DNA from: Candidatus Segatella intestinihominis
GTDB lineage: Bacteria > Bacteroidota > Bacteroidia > Bacteroidales > Bacteroidaceae
Assembly: GCA_900548535.1 (NCBI GenBank)
Contig: URLG01000036.1
Location: 1 to 26,215, forward strand
DNA: 26,215 bases
Direction: 5' to 3'
Part shown: in pieces, positions 16,624 through 25,491 of the stretch
Position numbering within the stretch: the first letter of the stretch is position 1
How the letters are laid out: every line of letters starts with the position of its first letter
Notes under the pieces: generated by a model
The model's database searches: none
Told to the model about the DNA's origin: nothing
The model's input: only the letters and a program-made list of their open reading frames with translations
Position numbers and translations under genes: made by a program

Positions 16624-18348
16624 TCATTTTTTTATTCTTCTGTATTTCACGTTGTTAGCTTTGCTATCGTCTGTTTTCAAAATAGCATTTTCATCTACTA
16701 ATTCTGCAAACAGACGCGATACCTTAGCCCTGTCTTTTTCAGGCAAGTTCAGCAATTGTCGTGCTTCTGAATTATTTATTGTGTCAATGGAATCCAAGTA
16801 GCGTAGGATAGCTTCTTTTTGTCTTGCCTTCTCCTGTTTCTTAGTCTTAACATATTCTATCTTGTCATCCATGTTTTTACGCTTACTTACATGAAGAATG
16901 TATGATTTACCAGAAGTCTTGCCTGATGGCTCAATGAACTCTAAATCGCAAAGTTTGTCAAGAATGCTCTGCAGACGATAATGACTGAAGTTTGGCTTAT
17001 TTAACAACTCCGAAATCTTTATCTGCTTGTGATTTACAATTTCTGAAAGTACCAATAATTCATCCAATTTCATTCCTTTTCCTACTTGATTCTCGTAAAG
17101 TAGTGATAACTCTATCAGTTTTTCTGATACAACATCTGCTTTAATACGAAATATAACAGAATTGTCCGTTTCTTCTGGTTTGGGTAAGGATTTTCCTTTT
17201 TTTAGAAGGTCTGTAAATATCTTATCGAATCCACTGCCTGCTTTTTCTGCAAGACCTATCTCACGCAGAATATCCATAACATTAGGATTGCGTGGATTGG
17301 TCTTTCTCAGATAATTCTCAACAGTAATACCTTCTGGGAAAGTTCCAGGACTTTCTATTTCCAAATACCTACCATCGTCATATTTGCGTATCTCAACTAT
17401 CTGCTGTCTGCTTAAACTTCTATGTGCCAAAGCATTGATGAGCAATTCACGAATGACGATCTCAGAATAATCTTCAACATATTCTCTAAATAGTCCAAAG
17501 ACATATTCTTTTTGCTTGATTTCTGCCCTTAGTTGTGCAAAACATGCTTTAGCCACTTCTACTATATTGCCTTTATATTCGTATGGCTTATAGGTACCAT
17601 CTGAAAAATAGTGAATATACTTCACCTCATAGTATGGTAGCTCTCTTAAGGCTGTCTGATTTCCAATGAATAATAATCCCGTAGTTGTCGGTAAAGGTTC
17701 ACCATCTTCATCTTTAGTCATTCCAAGAGAGTCAAGCAAATCTTCTTTCGATTTATCCAAGTACGGACTATCAGCATTTTTAGCCTCTATCATATCAACT
17801 AGATTTGACAAACGTTTTTCGTCAATCCATTCTCCTGAGATATGCCATGTTTTTTGGTCATATACTATCAACCCTTTTTCTGACATGATAGTGGCCATTT
17901 CATATGGTTCAATAGGACGATTACCATCATTACTACGAATTAAGAACTCTCCACGACTTGTACGATGAAGTTGTGTTGAGAATGGTATTTCTAACACCAG
18001 CAAGTTTTTCCCTTCTACATTTATTTTGTGTGGAATAAGTGTAATTGTAGGCTCTGTTCGGTCTTGTACTTGGTGGATAAGGTCGAATACCTTCTTCTCA
18101 TCATATATGAAATTTTTGTTAATCTCCTTGCTGTCATCAACAATGCCAATAAATAAAAAACCGCCTTTATTGTTGGCAAATGCGACAACATCTCTTGCTG
18201 TTTCATCATATTTTGGAGCAAAGTTCTTTAATGATTTTCCAAATGTCATTTTGTCCTCCAACTGCTCCTTGAAGTCCATGATATCACATTCACCTCGTTC
18301 AAGCAAATTGTAAAACCATTGTATGCTAAGTTTTGTTAATTTCTTCAT
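16624..18348 (-). CDS. Schlafen/AlbA_2-domain ATP-binding protein
   Basis: A 574-residue protein of the AlbA_2 (Schlafen AAA_4) plus HATPase_c_4 family. AlbA_2: MDFKEQL (24-30), DVVAFANNKGGFLFIGIVDD (53-72) and GEFLIRSNDGNRP near 133-145. The second domain has SEIVIRELLINALAHRSLS near 295, a GHKL-type helix, then EIRKYDDGRYLEIESPGTFP and RNPNVMDILREIGLAEKAGSG. The C-terminal 150 residues form winged-helix segments (LLVLSEIVNHKQIKISELLN and SEARQLLNLPEKDRAKVSRL) and a basic tail. Family members are widespread in Bacteroidota genomic islands and are annotated as transcriptional regulators or RNA-binding proteins. The DFKEQL residues resemble the catalytic acidic patch of Schlafen nucleases, so a nuclease role is possible but unproven. 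It lies between the methyltransferase module and the HNH-McrBC block. Confidence 0.88.
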   Translation of the reverse strand: MKKLTKLSIQWFYNLLERGECDIMDFKEQLEDKMTFGKSLKNFAPKYDETARDVVAFANNKGGFLFIGIVDDSKEINKNFIYDEKKVFDLIHQVQDRTEPTITLIPHKINVEGKNLLVLEIPFSTQLHRTSRGEFLIRSNDGNRPIEPYEMATIMSEKGLIVYDQKTWHISGEWIDEKRLSNLVDMIEAKNADSPYLDKSKEDLLDSLGMTKDEDGEPLPTTTGLLFIGNQTALRELPYYEVKYIHYFSDGTYKPYEYKGNIVEVAKACFAQLRAEIKQKEYVFGLFREYVEDYSEIVIRELLINALAHRSLSRQQIVEIRKYDDGRYLEIESPGTFPEGITVENYLRKTNPRNPNVMDILREIGLAEKAGSGFDKIFTDLLKKGKSLPKPEETDNSVIFRIKADVVSEKLIELSLLYENQVGKGMKLDELLVLSEIVNHKQIKISELLNKPNFSHYRLQSILDKLCDLEFIEPSGKTSGKSYILHVSKRKNMDDKIEYVKTKKQEKARQKEAILRYLDSIDTINNSEARQLLNLPEKDRAKVSRLFAELVDENAILKTDDSKANNVKYRRIKK

Positions 18349-18394
18349 ATGATATTTCTTCTTTAATGAATTGTAATTATGATTTCTCCATTAT

Positions 18395-18496
18395 CAGTAC
18401 CACTTTTGATACTTCCTAACTGGTACTGGAGTTTATCTTAGTTGGTACTGGAGTATCAAGTAACTGACACCTTAGTAACACTTATGTGGTACTGAG
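18395..18496. repeat. Cluster of GGTACTG repeats between genes
   Basis: TGGTACTGGAGT occurs exactly at 18421-18432 and 18443-18454 (22-bp period), with TGGTACTGAG at 18487-18496 and the inverted CAGTACCA at 18395-18402. Outer segments TTGATACTTCC (from 18406) and GGAGTATCAA (from 18450) are near-complements, so a stem is possible. The gap 18349-18517 holds no other feature that I can see. Confidence 0.75.
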
Positions 18497-18517
18497 AAGG
18501 TACTTTGAAGGCATGAA

Positions 18518-18955
18518 TCAGGCACTCCAATTGATGTGTTCCTCGTATTTATCGAAGTCCATTTTGGAGTCTGCTCCTACCTTTTCAAGCATCAGTTTTA
18601 TCACTTCCTGCTCCTCAGGTGGAAGAAGAATGTCACCACGTCTGCGCTTGAAATATTGGTTGCGCCCGAAGTGGAGGATGAGGGTAGTCATGAACTGGTC
18701 ATACTGCTGTGGGTACATCCGCTTTTGGAAGTTGGTGAATCCTCTGGCGAATATCACCGGCTTTTTATCCCGATAGTATGTACATGTCTCGTCCTTGCTG
18801 CATCTGACGGGATTGATCAGACGCAGATACTCTGCATTCTGCTCCATCATCATGGAGTAGGCTACCTGATGCAAGCAGGTAGCTGCCATAGGGCAGCTGC
18901 TATGCTCACACACAGGATAGTTTATCGGTAAAGACGTATATTCTTTCTTTGGCAT
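18518..18955 (-). CDS. Cys-rich DUF6078-like protein
   Basis: A 145-residue protein beginning MPKKEYTSLPINYPVCEHSS. The N-terminal half has C16, C21 and C27 in VCEHSSCPMAATCLHQ and a second group C52/C58 in VRCSKDETCTYYRD, a likely metal-binding pair. The C-terminal half has ARGFTNFQKRMYPQQYDQFM, FGRNQYFKRRRGDILLPPEE and a terminal helix. This pattern (Cys-rich start, ARGF, FGR..Y.RRRG, PPEEQ) is that of a Bacteroidales-specific family that I recall as DUF6078, with no known function. It lies 52 bp after the helicase-methyltransferase gene and before a repeat-rich gap. The many Arg/Lys residues suggest a nucleic-acid partner. Confidence 0.75.
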   Translation of the reverse strand: MPKKEYTSLPINYPVCEHSSCPMAATCLHQVAYSMMMEQNAEYLRLINPVRCSKDETCTYYRDKKPVIFARGFTNFQKRMYPQQYDQFMTTLILHFGRNQYFKRRRGDILLPPEEQEVIKLMLEKVGADSKMDFDKYEEHINWSA

Positions 18956-19007
18956 AATCTACTTTGTTTTTGATACCATTGTTCTTAAAAATGCATTCAA
19001 GAGGGAC

Positions 19008-22000
19008 TTAGTCCATCGGCTTAATCATCTTCTCGATAAAGGCAATCTCATCGTCGGAGAGATTGTACTTCGAGTAGAGCTGGCGGTCGATGTCAGGAAT
19101 GCTTTGGCTCCAGTCGATGTCGCTGTTTGACGTAAAGTCTTGGAGAGGGACAAATGCAAACTTGTCAGGTGAAATATCCTGAGATGTTATGGTTTGCAGC
19201 ATCAAAAATCTTAAGATTTTCGTCTTTATATACTTTTGCAAATTCTCTGCTTCAAGTAAGTTGTCAAATGTTCCTCCAACAAGATAACTTTGTGTGCAAA
19301 TATAATTAGGCTCTAGAATCCCCATATATGAAATTACTCTGTACATTCCATTTTTGTCAGGAATACCTGCATGTTCACAAGTTGCTTTTGAAAAAATGAC
19401 TTTATACAAATCAATCCACTGCGAATTCTTTTTTACTTCTTCTCTTGTTACATAGGTGGTTTCTCCACTTGATTTTAATATAACAGCATTTGGAAAATAT
19501 TTACTAGTTCCTCTAAATGTTGTTATAAAGCCAAATGGAGTTTGGCCACTAACCATAGAATTCAACTTTAAATCACTTTGTGAGTTTATTTTTTCAATAA
19601 TCGAAAGTGAACTATTGTTACGTACGAAAACACCATGTTCATTAAGCTTCCTATAATTTGAAATTGAACTTCCATGGAATCTGTTAGTGAAAAGACAATT
19701 TCCATTATACATATAATTCCACAATAGATAACATATACCACCAGAAATATCTACCGTAGGAAAACAGTCTTTGGAATCAACAAAATCGTAAATATATTGT
19801 AATCTACTGTCATTTAGCATACTTTTACGAAATTGCTCTAATCCTCTACCACCAGTAAACCATCTAGATGGCATAATCATAGAAATAAATGAAGGGCTTA
19901 ATTTTCTGGCAATATCAAAGAATTGATTATAAATAGGAATACCATAATTATCTTTTTCCTTGCCAACATTTACTTGATACGGTGGATTTCCCACCACAGC
20001 ATTAAATTTCATTTCTTGCTTACTTGATTTTTTCTTCCAGAAACCAGCAGACTTCAGATCTTTTACGAGTCCTTCTTGGTCTTTAGAAGCACGTTCGATT
20101 AATTGTACGTTTTTGATATTCGCTTTTTGATCAACTTGACGGAAGCCAAAGAGGGTGCGGTGAGTAATTCCCTTAGCCATAGGAGTATTGCAGATAACAT
20201 ACATATTGTTCTCCACTATATCATCCCATACCACTTGTTCTTCCTGTACGCTGACCGTCTCTTTGTCGATGCATTCCGCCTTGATGTATTCATCCAAGCG
20301 GCGACGGAAGAGAGAGTAGGTGACATAAAGAGGGTAGAGACCAGTCTTTGAATTGATCTCCAATATCTTTGTCTGAACCTCTCCTGCAAGGTCAACATTG
20401 TCAAAGAGTTGACGGGTTACATCGCCCTGGTCAACATAACGAGGTGTGTCAAGCATTCCGGTCTTTTCGTCAAAACTTTCGTCATACCAGCACCAACCAC
20501 CAATCGTGTCACTCATGTGCATATTCACTACACGCCAAGGAGTAAGCACTGTCTCCTTATCTGGATTGCGGAAATAAGAGAAAATCTCCGTAATCTGACG
20601 GATGCGCTCATCTATATGCATAAAGTCAGCCTCACGGGTAAGGGCACGATATTTCTTACCCGCTTCCTCGAAACGGGTAGCATTGAAGCACTTACGAATC
20701 TTGTTGAAATCTTCTTTCGAGATTCCCTTCGGCATAAACTCAGTCCATGACTCATCCTTAATCTTTCGGGTGAAGTTGTCAACAGTCAGTTCATCCTTAG
20801 GGTCGCCAGCATCAGCACCACCATACATAAGCAAAGGAATACGGAGCGCAATACCACGGATATTGGTCATACGCTTTTTGAATTCCTCACGTTCCTCCTT
20901 TGCCTTCTCACGTCGGGCAATACGCTCAGCTTCTGCCTTCAGCCAATCCTCACGCTCTTCATCAGACATGGCTTCCCATTGCGCCTTAAACTCCTCATCC
21001 TTCTTCAGCTTTTCCTCTGCTTTCTTCTTGGCTTCAGCTTTCTTCTGGCGAATCTTTTCCTCCCATTCGGCACGCTGTTCATCAGTCATGTGGCTCAAAT
21101 CAACGGTATCTTTAGCATCCTTACGCTTCTCGTCAGGAGCCTTGCCACCATTCTCACCAATATGATTGATGATGTCCGGATTCACCTTGTTCAACTCATC
21201 CTGGTTATAGAGACACGGGTCGTCAAAGCCCTTGCGTACCAGTCGGTCGATAAAGACGTTCTCCAACTGCTTGTAGATGTCGTTGACATCCATAGGGCTC
21301 ATCTTGCCTCCATCCATAGAAAGAACAGGACAAAGCTCGATAAAGTCACGAACAGTCTCCTTGTCACGCATTTCCTGCGTCTTCTCTTCATCACCTTCTT
21401 GTTTTTTCTTTTCCTTGGCTGTTGCCATAGAAGAGAACTTGGCTGTTTCAGCCACAATCTTCAAGGTGCGGTCAGGGGCAAAGTCGAATACATAACATTC
21501 TTTCTTGATCTTACCATCAGGAGTCTTGTAGGGAGACTGCACACGGAAGATGGTCTGCATGTAAGTGGCAGCACGGTCTCCACCTTTCAGATAGAACACG
21601 GCAGTCCAAGGCGCTACAGTAACGCCTGTAGTCAGACGGCCACAGGATATGGTAATGGTAGAAGTCTTCTCAGGATTGTCGCCAATCGCTTTAAGTACCT
21701 TGTCGAGTGCATTCTCGTTCTGCTCATCAGTTTCGCTTCTACCTGCTACATTCACAACATCGAAGTGACGGAATATCTTGTGCTCTTTCAGTAGTTGCTC
21801 CAAAGCAGCCGCTTCGTTGACATGAGAAACTACCCAAAGCGTATGACGGAACATCTGGCGATATTCATTGGTAGAGAATGGAAAATTATTCTCAGCATCC
21901 TTCTTGCAGAGTAAATCCAAGAACTCAGATACTTCTGGCTCATGCACAAAACGGCCTTTAGCACCCTCTGGCATAGATGCATTGTCGGCTTTAGGATTAC

Positions 22001-22967
22001 CTGTCCAGGTACGGAAGAATTCTGGGAACGAGAATACACCAGTCTGGTCCAGGATATTATCAATATTCTTGGTAATATCGTAGGTGAAGATATTCATCTT
22101 CGGCAGTTCGGCGTAAGGATTCTTCTCGTTGGGACGTTCTAAGTTCCAGTTATGCTTGGCAGTTTGCTCGGCAATATAGTCCCAGGTGTAGATTTCATCC
22201 TCTTTGAAATCCTCATAGAGATTGAAAGGAGTACCAGATAGATAGAGCATCTTGGTCTTCTCTTTCTTCAAGAAGTCCTGGATGACACCTTTGCCCAATG
22301 AGGTAAGTGTTCCCTCGTGAGCCTCGTCAATAATGATCAAATCCCAGTCGGTTTTCAGAATGTCTGCTTTCAGCATCTCGTTCTCCTTGGATGTGGAGTT
22401 TCCATTGCCCAGTTCCTTACCTGCATTTTTTGCCTGTGTCTTGCTGTTGACAAGTTCAGAGAGACGAATATATTGCATGGAGACAAAGAAGGCATAGTGA
22501 TTGCCTGGAGTCTCGACAAACTTTTCTAAATTATAGTAGTTACCTACAGTCTCACTCTCATCGTCCGAACGCATACCGAAACCATAGGTTTTATGAATAT
22601 CGCTGTTGCCTTTCACCTTAGGTTCAGAACTTTTGCTGCCCACAACCTGTTTGAAGGCTTGAAGCCAACTTTCTCCTACTACAGGGCGGTGGGTGATGAT
22701 AAGGGTACGTTTTACATCCAGTTCTCGCATGAGCTGCATGGCACAGATGGTCTTGCCGAAACGCATCTTGGCATTCCAGAGGAACTGTCGATATTCTGGA
22801 AGAACTTCATAATGGTATTCACCGCGTCTTCCACTTCTTTTACAGAAACGCTCCTTCGCTTGGTCGATTGCGTCCCTTTGCTCAGATCGAAGAGTGATAA
22901 GGTCGTCGGCAAACAGGTCATCCTGCATGCCGGTCTTTATTTCTTCAAGGGTTGAGTACGTTGCCAT
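19008..22967 (-). CDS. Helicase fused to Eco57I-type NPPY methyltransferase domain
   Basis: A 1319-residue restriction-modification protein. The N-terminal SF2 helicase has an unusual Walker A (NAKMRFGKT, 65-73, with Arg-Phe where Gly/Ser-Gly is common), DLIIIDEAHEGT near 216, SCGRLTTGVTV and YMQTIFRVQSPYK as motif VI. Residues about 620-720 are a charged coiled coil (EEKIRQKKAEAKKKAEEKLK). The C-terminal part has FNAVVGNPPYQVNVG near 994, the adenine-N6 catalytic NPPY, then a target-recognition-like region. I cannot find methyltransferase motif I in this protein; it is in the gene immediately upstream. No nuclease motif is evident. The 3' part (19130-19980) is much more AT-rich than the helicase part. 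It starts 21 bp after the preceding gene. Confidence 0.87.
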   Translation of the reverse strand: MATYSTLEEIKTGMQDDLFADDLITLRSEQRDAIDQAKERFCKRSGRRGEYHYEVLPEYRQFLWNAKMRFGKTICAMQLMRELDVKRTLIITHRPVVGESWLQAFKQVVGSKSSEPKVKGNSDIHKTYGFGMRSDDESETVGNYYNLEKFVETPGNHYAFFVSMQYIRLSELVNSKTQAKNAGKELGNGNSTSKENEMLKADILKTDWDLIIIDEAHEGTLTSLGKGVIQDFLKKEKTKMLYLSGTPFNLYEDFKEDEIYTWDYIAEQTAKHNWNLERPNEKNPYAELPKMNIFTYDITKNIDNILDQTGVFSFPEFFRTWTGNPKADNASMPEGAKGRFVHEPEVSEFLDLLCKKDAENNFPFSTNEYRQMFRHTLWVVSHVNEAAALEQLLKEHKIFRHFDVVNVAGRSETDEQNENALDKVLKAIGDNPEKTSTITISCGRLTTGVTVAPWTAVFYLKGGDRAATYMQTIFRVQSPYKTPDGKIKKECYVFDFAPDRTLKIVAETAKFSSMATAKEKKKQEGDEEKTQEMRDKETVRDFIELCPVLSMDGGKMSPMDVNDIYKQLENVFIDRLVRKGFDDPCLYNQDELNKVNPDIINHIGENGGKAPDEKRKDAKDTVDLSHMTDEQRAEWEEKIRQKKAEAKKKAEEKLKKDEEFKAQWEAMSDEEREDWLKAEAERIARREKAKEEREEFKKRMTNIRGIALRIPLLMYGGADAGDPKDELTVDNFTRKIKDESWTEFMPKGISKEDFNKIRKCFNATRFEEAGKKYRALTREADFMHIDERIRQITEIFSYFRNPDKETVLTPWRVVNMHMSDTIGGWCWYDESFDEKTGMLDTPRYVDQGDVTRQLFDNVDLAGEVQTKILEINSKTGLYPLYVTYSLFRRRLDEYIKAECIDKETVSVQEEQVVWDDIVENNMYVICNTPMAKGITHRTLFGFRQVDQKANIKNVQLIERASKDQEGLVKDLKSAGFWKKKSSKQEMKFNAVVGNPPYQVNVGKEKDNYGIPIYNQFFDIARKLSPSFISMIMPSRWFTGGRGLEQFRKSMLNDSRLQYIYDFVDSKDCFPTVDISGGICYLLWNYMYNGNCLFTNRFHGSSISNYRKLNEHGVFVRNNSSLSIIEKINSQSDLKLNSMVSGQTPFGFITTFRGTSKYFPNAVILKSSGETTYVTREEVKKNSQWIDLYKVIFSKATCEHAGIPDKNGMYRVISYMGILEPNYICTQSYLVGGTFDNLLEAENLQKYIKTKILRFLMLQTITSQDISPDKFAFVPLQDFTSNSDIDWSQSIPDIDRQLYSKYNLSDDEIAFIEKMIKPMD

Positions 22968-22988
22968 AATTATGTTTGTTATTTGTTA

Positions 22989-24173
22989 TTATTCGTTGTT
23001 TACTAACGACTCGAAGGTCTGTTTGATAGCCGACTTGTCGTGAAAGTCTGTATTACTCAGCGTTGCCTTCTGGAGATTGATACCTTTAAGGAAGTCTTTG
23101 ATATGGCAGAACCGCTCAAAGGGTGGATATTCTTTGTGGATTAATCGATCTCTCTCAGCATCCAATTTTTTCTCGGCTTCTGGAGTTCTGAATATTCCCA
23201 AATCAGACTTTTTCTTTTCAAAGTCTTGAATGATCCGTTTTTTCTCTTCTGAAGTCAACTCCTTTGGCGTATGCCCTGGAAGTCCGTATGTCAATCCATC
23301 CATTTGCCACACATTCCAGGAGATGATGTAAGCAGCACCTGGCATCATGCGCATCTTGTTCTGGTTGAACTTCTTTTCACCAAACTGAGCGATATAATGC
23401 TCTTCGAATGTAAAGAAGAGAGCTTCTCTGGCAAGTAGGAGGTTATCGCCTTGCCATTCGAAACCGTATGTTGCACGGAGAGCAATCTTAGCCCAAAGAA
23501 TCCAATCCTTGGAATCCTTCGTGTTCTCAGAAACGATTCGGAGTTTACGGTCGAGCATTCCTATGCGATATTTCACATTCTCGTTATACTCACCAGTAAC
23601 GGCATCATATCTGTTACAGAGGTATGGAGCTTCGCCACAGGTAATCTCCAAACGGGTATCTGCCACGTAGTCTTTCCAGGTTTTACCTTCTGGAAACTCA
23701 ATTTTCTCCTCATTGTTAATCCACTTCTGAGGGCTTTCAGGGTCGGGCGAATTGAAGAGTCTTTCTTTTCTTCCGAACCATTCTTCATCAATGAGATTGT
23801 TCTGTGCATTACAAATCCATGCAGGAGTAAACACCTCTGCCTTATCCTTGGCACGTTGCGTCTGTTCTTCTTTCGACTTCACGGCACGTGGTCGGATAAT
23901 CTCCTGGTAATTGTCTTTCTCTTCAGGATACTTTTTGACCAATACATTGTATTGCTCCTTCGTAATTACCTTGCCTTCTTTTGAGGCATAGGATGTGATC
24001 TTGTCGAGCGTGATAGGTGCAAAGAAAGTAAAATCCTCTCCGTAGTCAGCATACGAATCCGTAGCCCAGTAGATATTCTGCTGGGTGGTATGATCTTTCA
24101 GAAGATTCATACATACCTTCTCTCCGTAGCTGTGGAGGAGTTGGTTCTCACTTATGTCTGCGTCATTTATCAT
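22989..24173 (-). CDS. Methyltransferase-like subunit with motifs X and I only
   Basis: A 394-residue protein. KAEVFTPAWICNAQNNLID (111-129) resembles motif X, and TRLEITCGEAPYLCNRYD (173-190) resembles the SAM-binding motif I (D/E-x-x-CG-x-G-x-[FY]-L). TYGFEWQGDNLLLARE (235-250) follows as the motif II/III-like segment seen after motif I in gamma-type adenine methyltransferases. Where NPPY would be expected the sequence is ISWNVWQMDGLTYGLPG, without NPP. The downstream partner has NPPY but no visible motif I, so the two may build one methyltransferase. Such proteins are annotated as restriction endonuclease subunit M. The gene starts 16 bp after the WYL regulator and ends 21 bp before the helicase gene. 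Confidence 0.78.
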   Translation of the reverse strand: MINDADISENQLLHSYGEKVCMNLLKDHTTQQNIYWATDSYADYGEDFTFFAPITLDKITSYASKEGKVITKEQYNVLVKKYPEEKDNYQEIIRPRAVKSKEEQTQRAKDKAEVFTPAWICNAQNNLIDEEWFGRKERLFNSPDPESPQKWINNEEKIEFPEGKTWKDYVADTRLEITCGEAPYLCNRYDAVTGEYNENVKYRIGMLDRKLRIVSENTKDSKDWILWAKIALRATYGFEWQGDNLLLAREALFFTFEEHYIAQFGEKKFNQNKMRMMPGAAYIISWNVWQMDGLTYGLPGHTPKELTSEEKKRIIQDFEKKKSDLGIFRTPEAEKKLDAERDRLIHKEYPPFERFCHIKDFLKGINLQKATLSNTDFHDKSAIKQTFESLVNNE

Positions 24174-24189
24174 TGTCTTTGCAAAATTA

Positions 24190-25224
24190 TCATTCTATGT
24201 TGCAGTCTTTCTGCACTATTGAATATTTTTTCAATAAATTCTCAATTTTCTCAGCAATTTGCCGTCTCAACCACTCTGGTTTGAGTACTTCAACCTGATT
24301 TCCGTATGAAAAGATGCGTGCTTCAAGTTCCTTGTTGGGACGAACCGTGAGTTTAATAATGCGCTGTTCTTCGTCTTCAACCTCTTGTGAAGGATGGATT
24401 GGCTTGTTCACCACATAGGGGAAACGAGCATCGTCAAACTTCAATAGCACTTCCTCTGCTACAGGATGGTCTTCAGGTAATGTCACTCCAACTATGTCCT
24501 TAAAATACTCATTGAAGTCTATATCCGTATTGGGGATAAACGGCACATTGGCACGTGAAAACTTCACGATACGGTCGAGTGCTTTGTTGGTGATGTAATT
24601 GCCATGGCTACCTTCCTGCAATCCGATGAGGAACCAGCGGTTATTGAATTGCTTGATATGGTAAGGATGGAGGATGGCAGTTCTTTCATTGCCAGCGAAA
24701 GTGCGATAGAGCAAATTCAAAGGCTGATGATTCAATGCGGACTCTATCAGTTCGCCCAAGAATTCTGTTCCCTTCAGCAGATCATTGTGGTCAAATGACA
24801 CGATATTCTCTGTATTGGGCTTGACACCAAAACGGAATTCGAGATTTGAGATAACATCTTCCAACCATGCGTTACTCGGCACACCACGGAAACGACTTAG
24901 TATGTCGATAGTGGAGCGAAGAGACTTTATTTCTTCGGCTGTCAACTCATTATTAAAGATGGAGAAGCTTGGGTCAGAATAACGGTAGTAACTTTTCCTT
25001 CCATCAAAGGGATATGTTTCGATAGGGGCATTGTAGGTGACTCTATCTCTCATGTATTTGATGTCTTCACGTATCTGACGGATGCTGACCTGCGAGCCAT
25101 AGAGATCCATGAGGGACTCATTGACCGTGTCAAGGAGGTCCTCAATACTATAGGTTCTATGAAAATCGCTAAAGCATCTGTCCAGAATCCGGTAGCGAAG
25201 TTGCGCATTCTTGTTTGTTGGCAT
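24190..25224 (-). CDS. WYL-domain transcriptional regulator
   Basis: A 344-residue regulator. A winged helix-turn-helix region lies at about 5-90 (LRYRILDRCFSDFHRTYSIE, VSIRQIREDIKYMRD). The WYL domain follows from about 165 (NHQPLNLLYRT, LHPYHIKQFNNRWFLIGLQE, ALDRIVKF). The terminal WCX-like domain has LKFDDARFPYVV, IIKLTVRPNKELEARIFSYG and VEVLKPEWLRRQIAEKI. WYL proteins such as BrxR and CapW/BrxR-like repressors sit at the head of many anti-phage operons and respond to a nucleic-acid or nucleotide ligand. It is the first gene of the minus-strand array, 16 bp before the methyltransferase-like subunit, so it plausibly represses its own operon. The start at 25224 (MPTNKNAQLRYRI) is the only good one. 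Confidence 0.92.
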   Translation of the reverse strand: MPTNKNAQLRYRILDRCFSDFHRTYSIEDLLDTVNESLMDLYGSQVSIRQIREDIKYMRDRVTYNAPIETYPFDGRKSYYRYSDPSFSIFNNELTAEEIKSLRSTIDILSRFRGVPSNAWLEDVISNLEFRFGVKPNTENIVSFDHNDLLKGTEFLGELIESALNHQPLNLLYRTFAGNERTAILHPYHIKQFNNRWFLIGLQEGSHGNYITNKALDRIVKFSRANVPFIPNTDIDFNEYFKDIVGVTLPEDHPVAEEVLLKFDDARFPYVVNKPIHPSQEVEDEEQRIIKLTVRPNKELEARIFSYGNQVEVLKPEWLRRQIAEKIENLLKKYSIVQKDCNIE

Positions 25225-25320
25225 AGAGTCTTTTCTTAATTTTGTTTATTTATCTGTTTGATGGCAATAGCATGGAGATTATTTCTCCCTGTTTTTTTGC
25301 CTTCTTGTTCTATTTAAATG

Positions 25321-25328
25321 CAAAAATA
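25321..25328 (-). promoter_or_regulatory. Candidate -7 element of the WYL-led operon
   Basis: The minus strand reads TATTTTTG, 96 bp upstream of the WYL start; a second identical element is at 25361-25368. A TTTG sits at 25355-25352, 23 bp away from the first, slightly more than the usual 19-21. The stretch 25225-25410 is AT-rich and otherwise featureless apart from the imperfect dyad CTTTTTTCGAAGAAAAAA near 25332-25349, which could be an operator. Confidence 0.35.
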
Positions 25329-25402
25329 ATGTTTTTTCTTCGAAAAAAGGACAAATTTCACAAAAATAACATATCTAGAGCCAGTAAATAGACGATTTTG
25401 CT

Positions 25403-25421
25403 GTGTAATTGTAAGCGGCTC
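25403..25421 (+). repeat. IS66 left terminus with presumed 8-bp target copy
   Basis: GTAAGCGGCTC from 25411 matches the GTAAGCG ends of IS66-family elements. The eight bases before it (GTGTAATT, 25403-25410) would be the left copy of the 8-bp target duplication normal for this family. The right end lies outside the window, so the duplication cannot be confirmed. Confidence 0.6.
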
Positions 25422-25433
25422 CGCATTTATACC

Positions 25434-25464
25434 TTGCCCATTATCGTAAAAGTTCTTACCTTTG
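25434..25464 (+). promoter_or_regulatory. Promoter of the IS66 accessory gene
   Basis: TTG at 25434-25436, a 20-bp spacer and TACCTTTG at 25457-25464. It places the transcription start shortly before the ATG at 25492 and excludes the TTG start at 25462, which lies inside the promoter. Confidence 0.75.
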
Positions 25465-25491
25465 CACCATAATTTTAAAAGCAACGAAATT

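Noticed and set aside
16412..16627. 71-codon frame with NVCSFVCSFVCSF repeat
   Set aside because: It is simply the 12-bp tandem repeat translated in another frame, running into the HNH gene out of frame.
20979..21794. A 271-codon open frame on the plus strand
   Set aside because: It lies entirely antisense to the helicase part of the 1319-residue gene, has no family signature, and the opposite strand has clear conserved helicase motifs.
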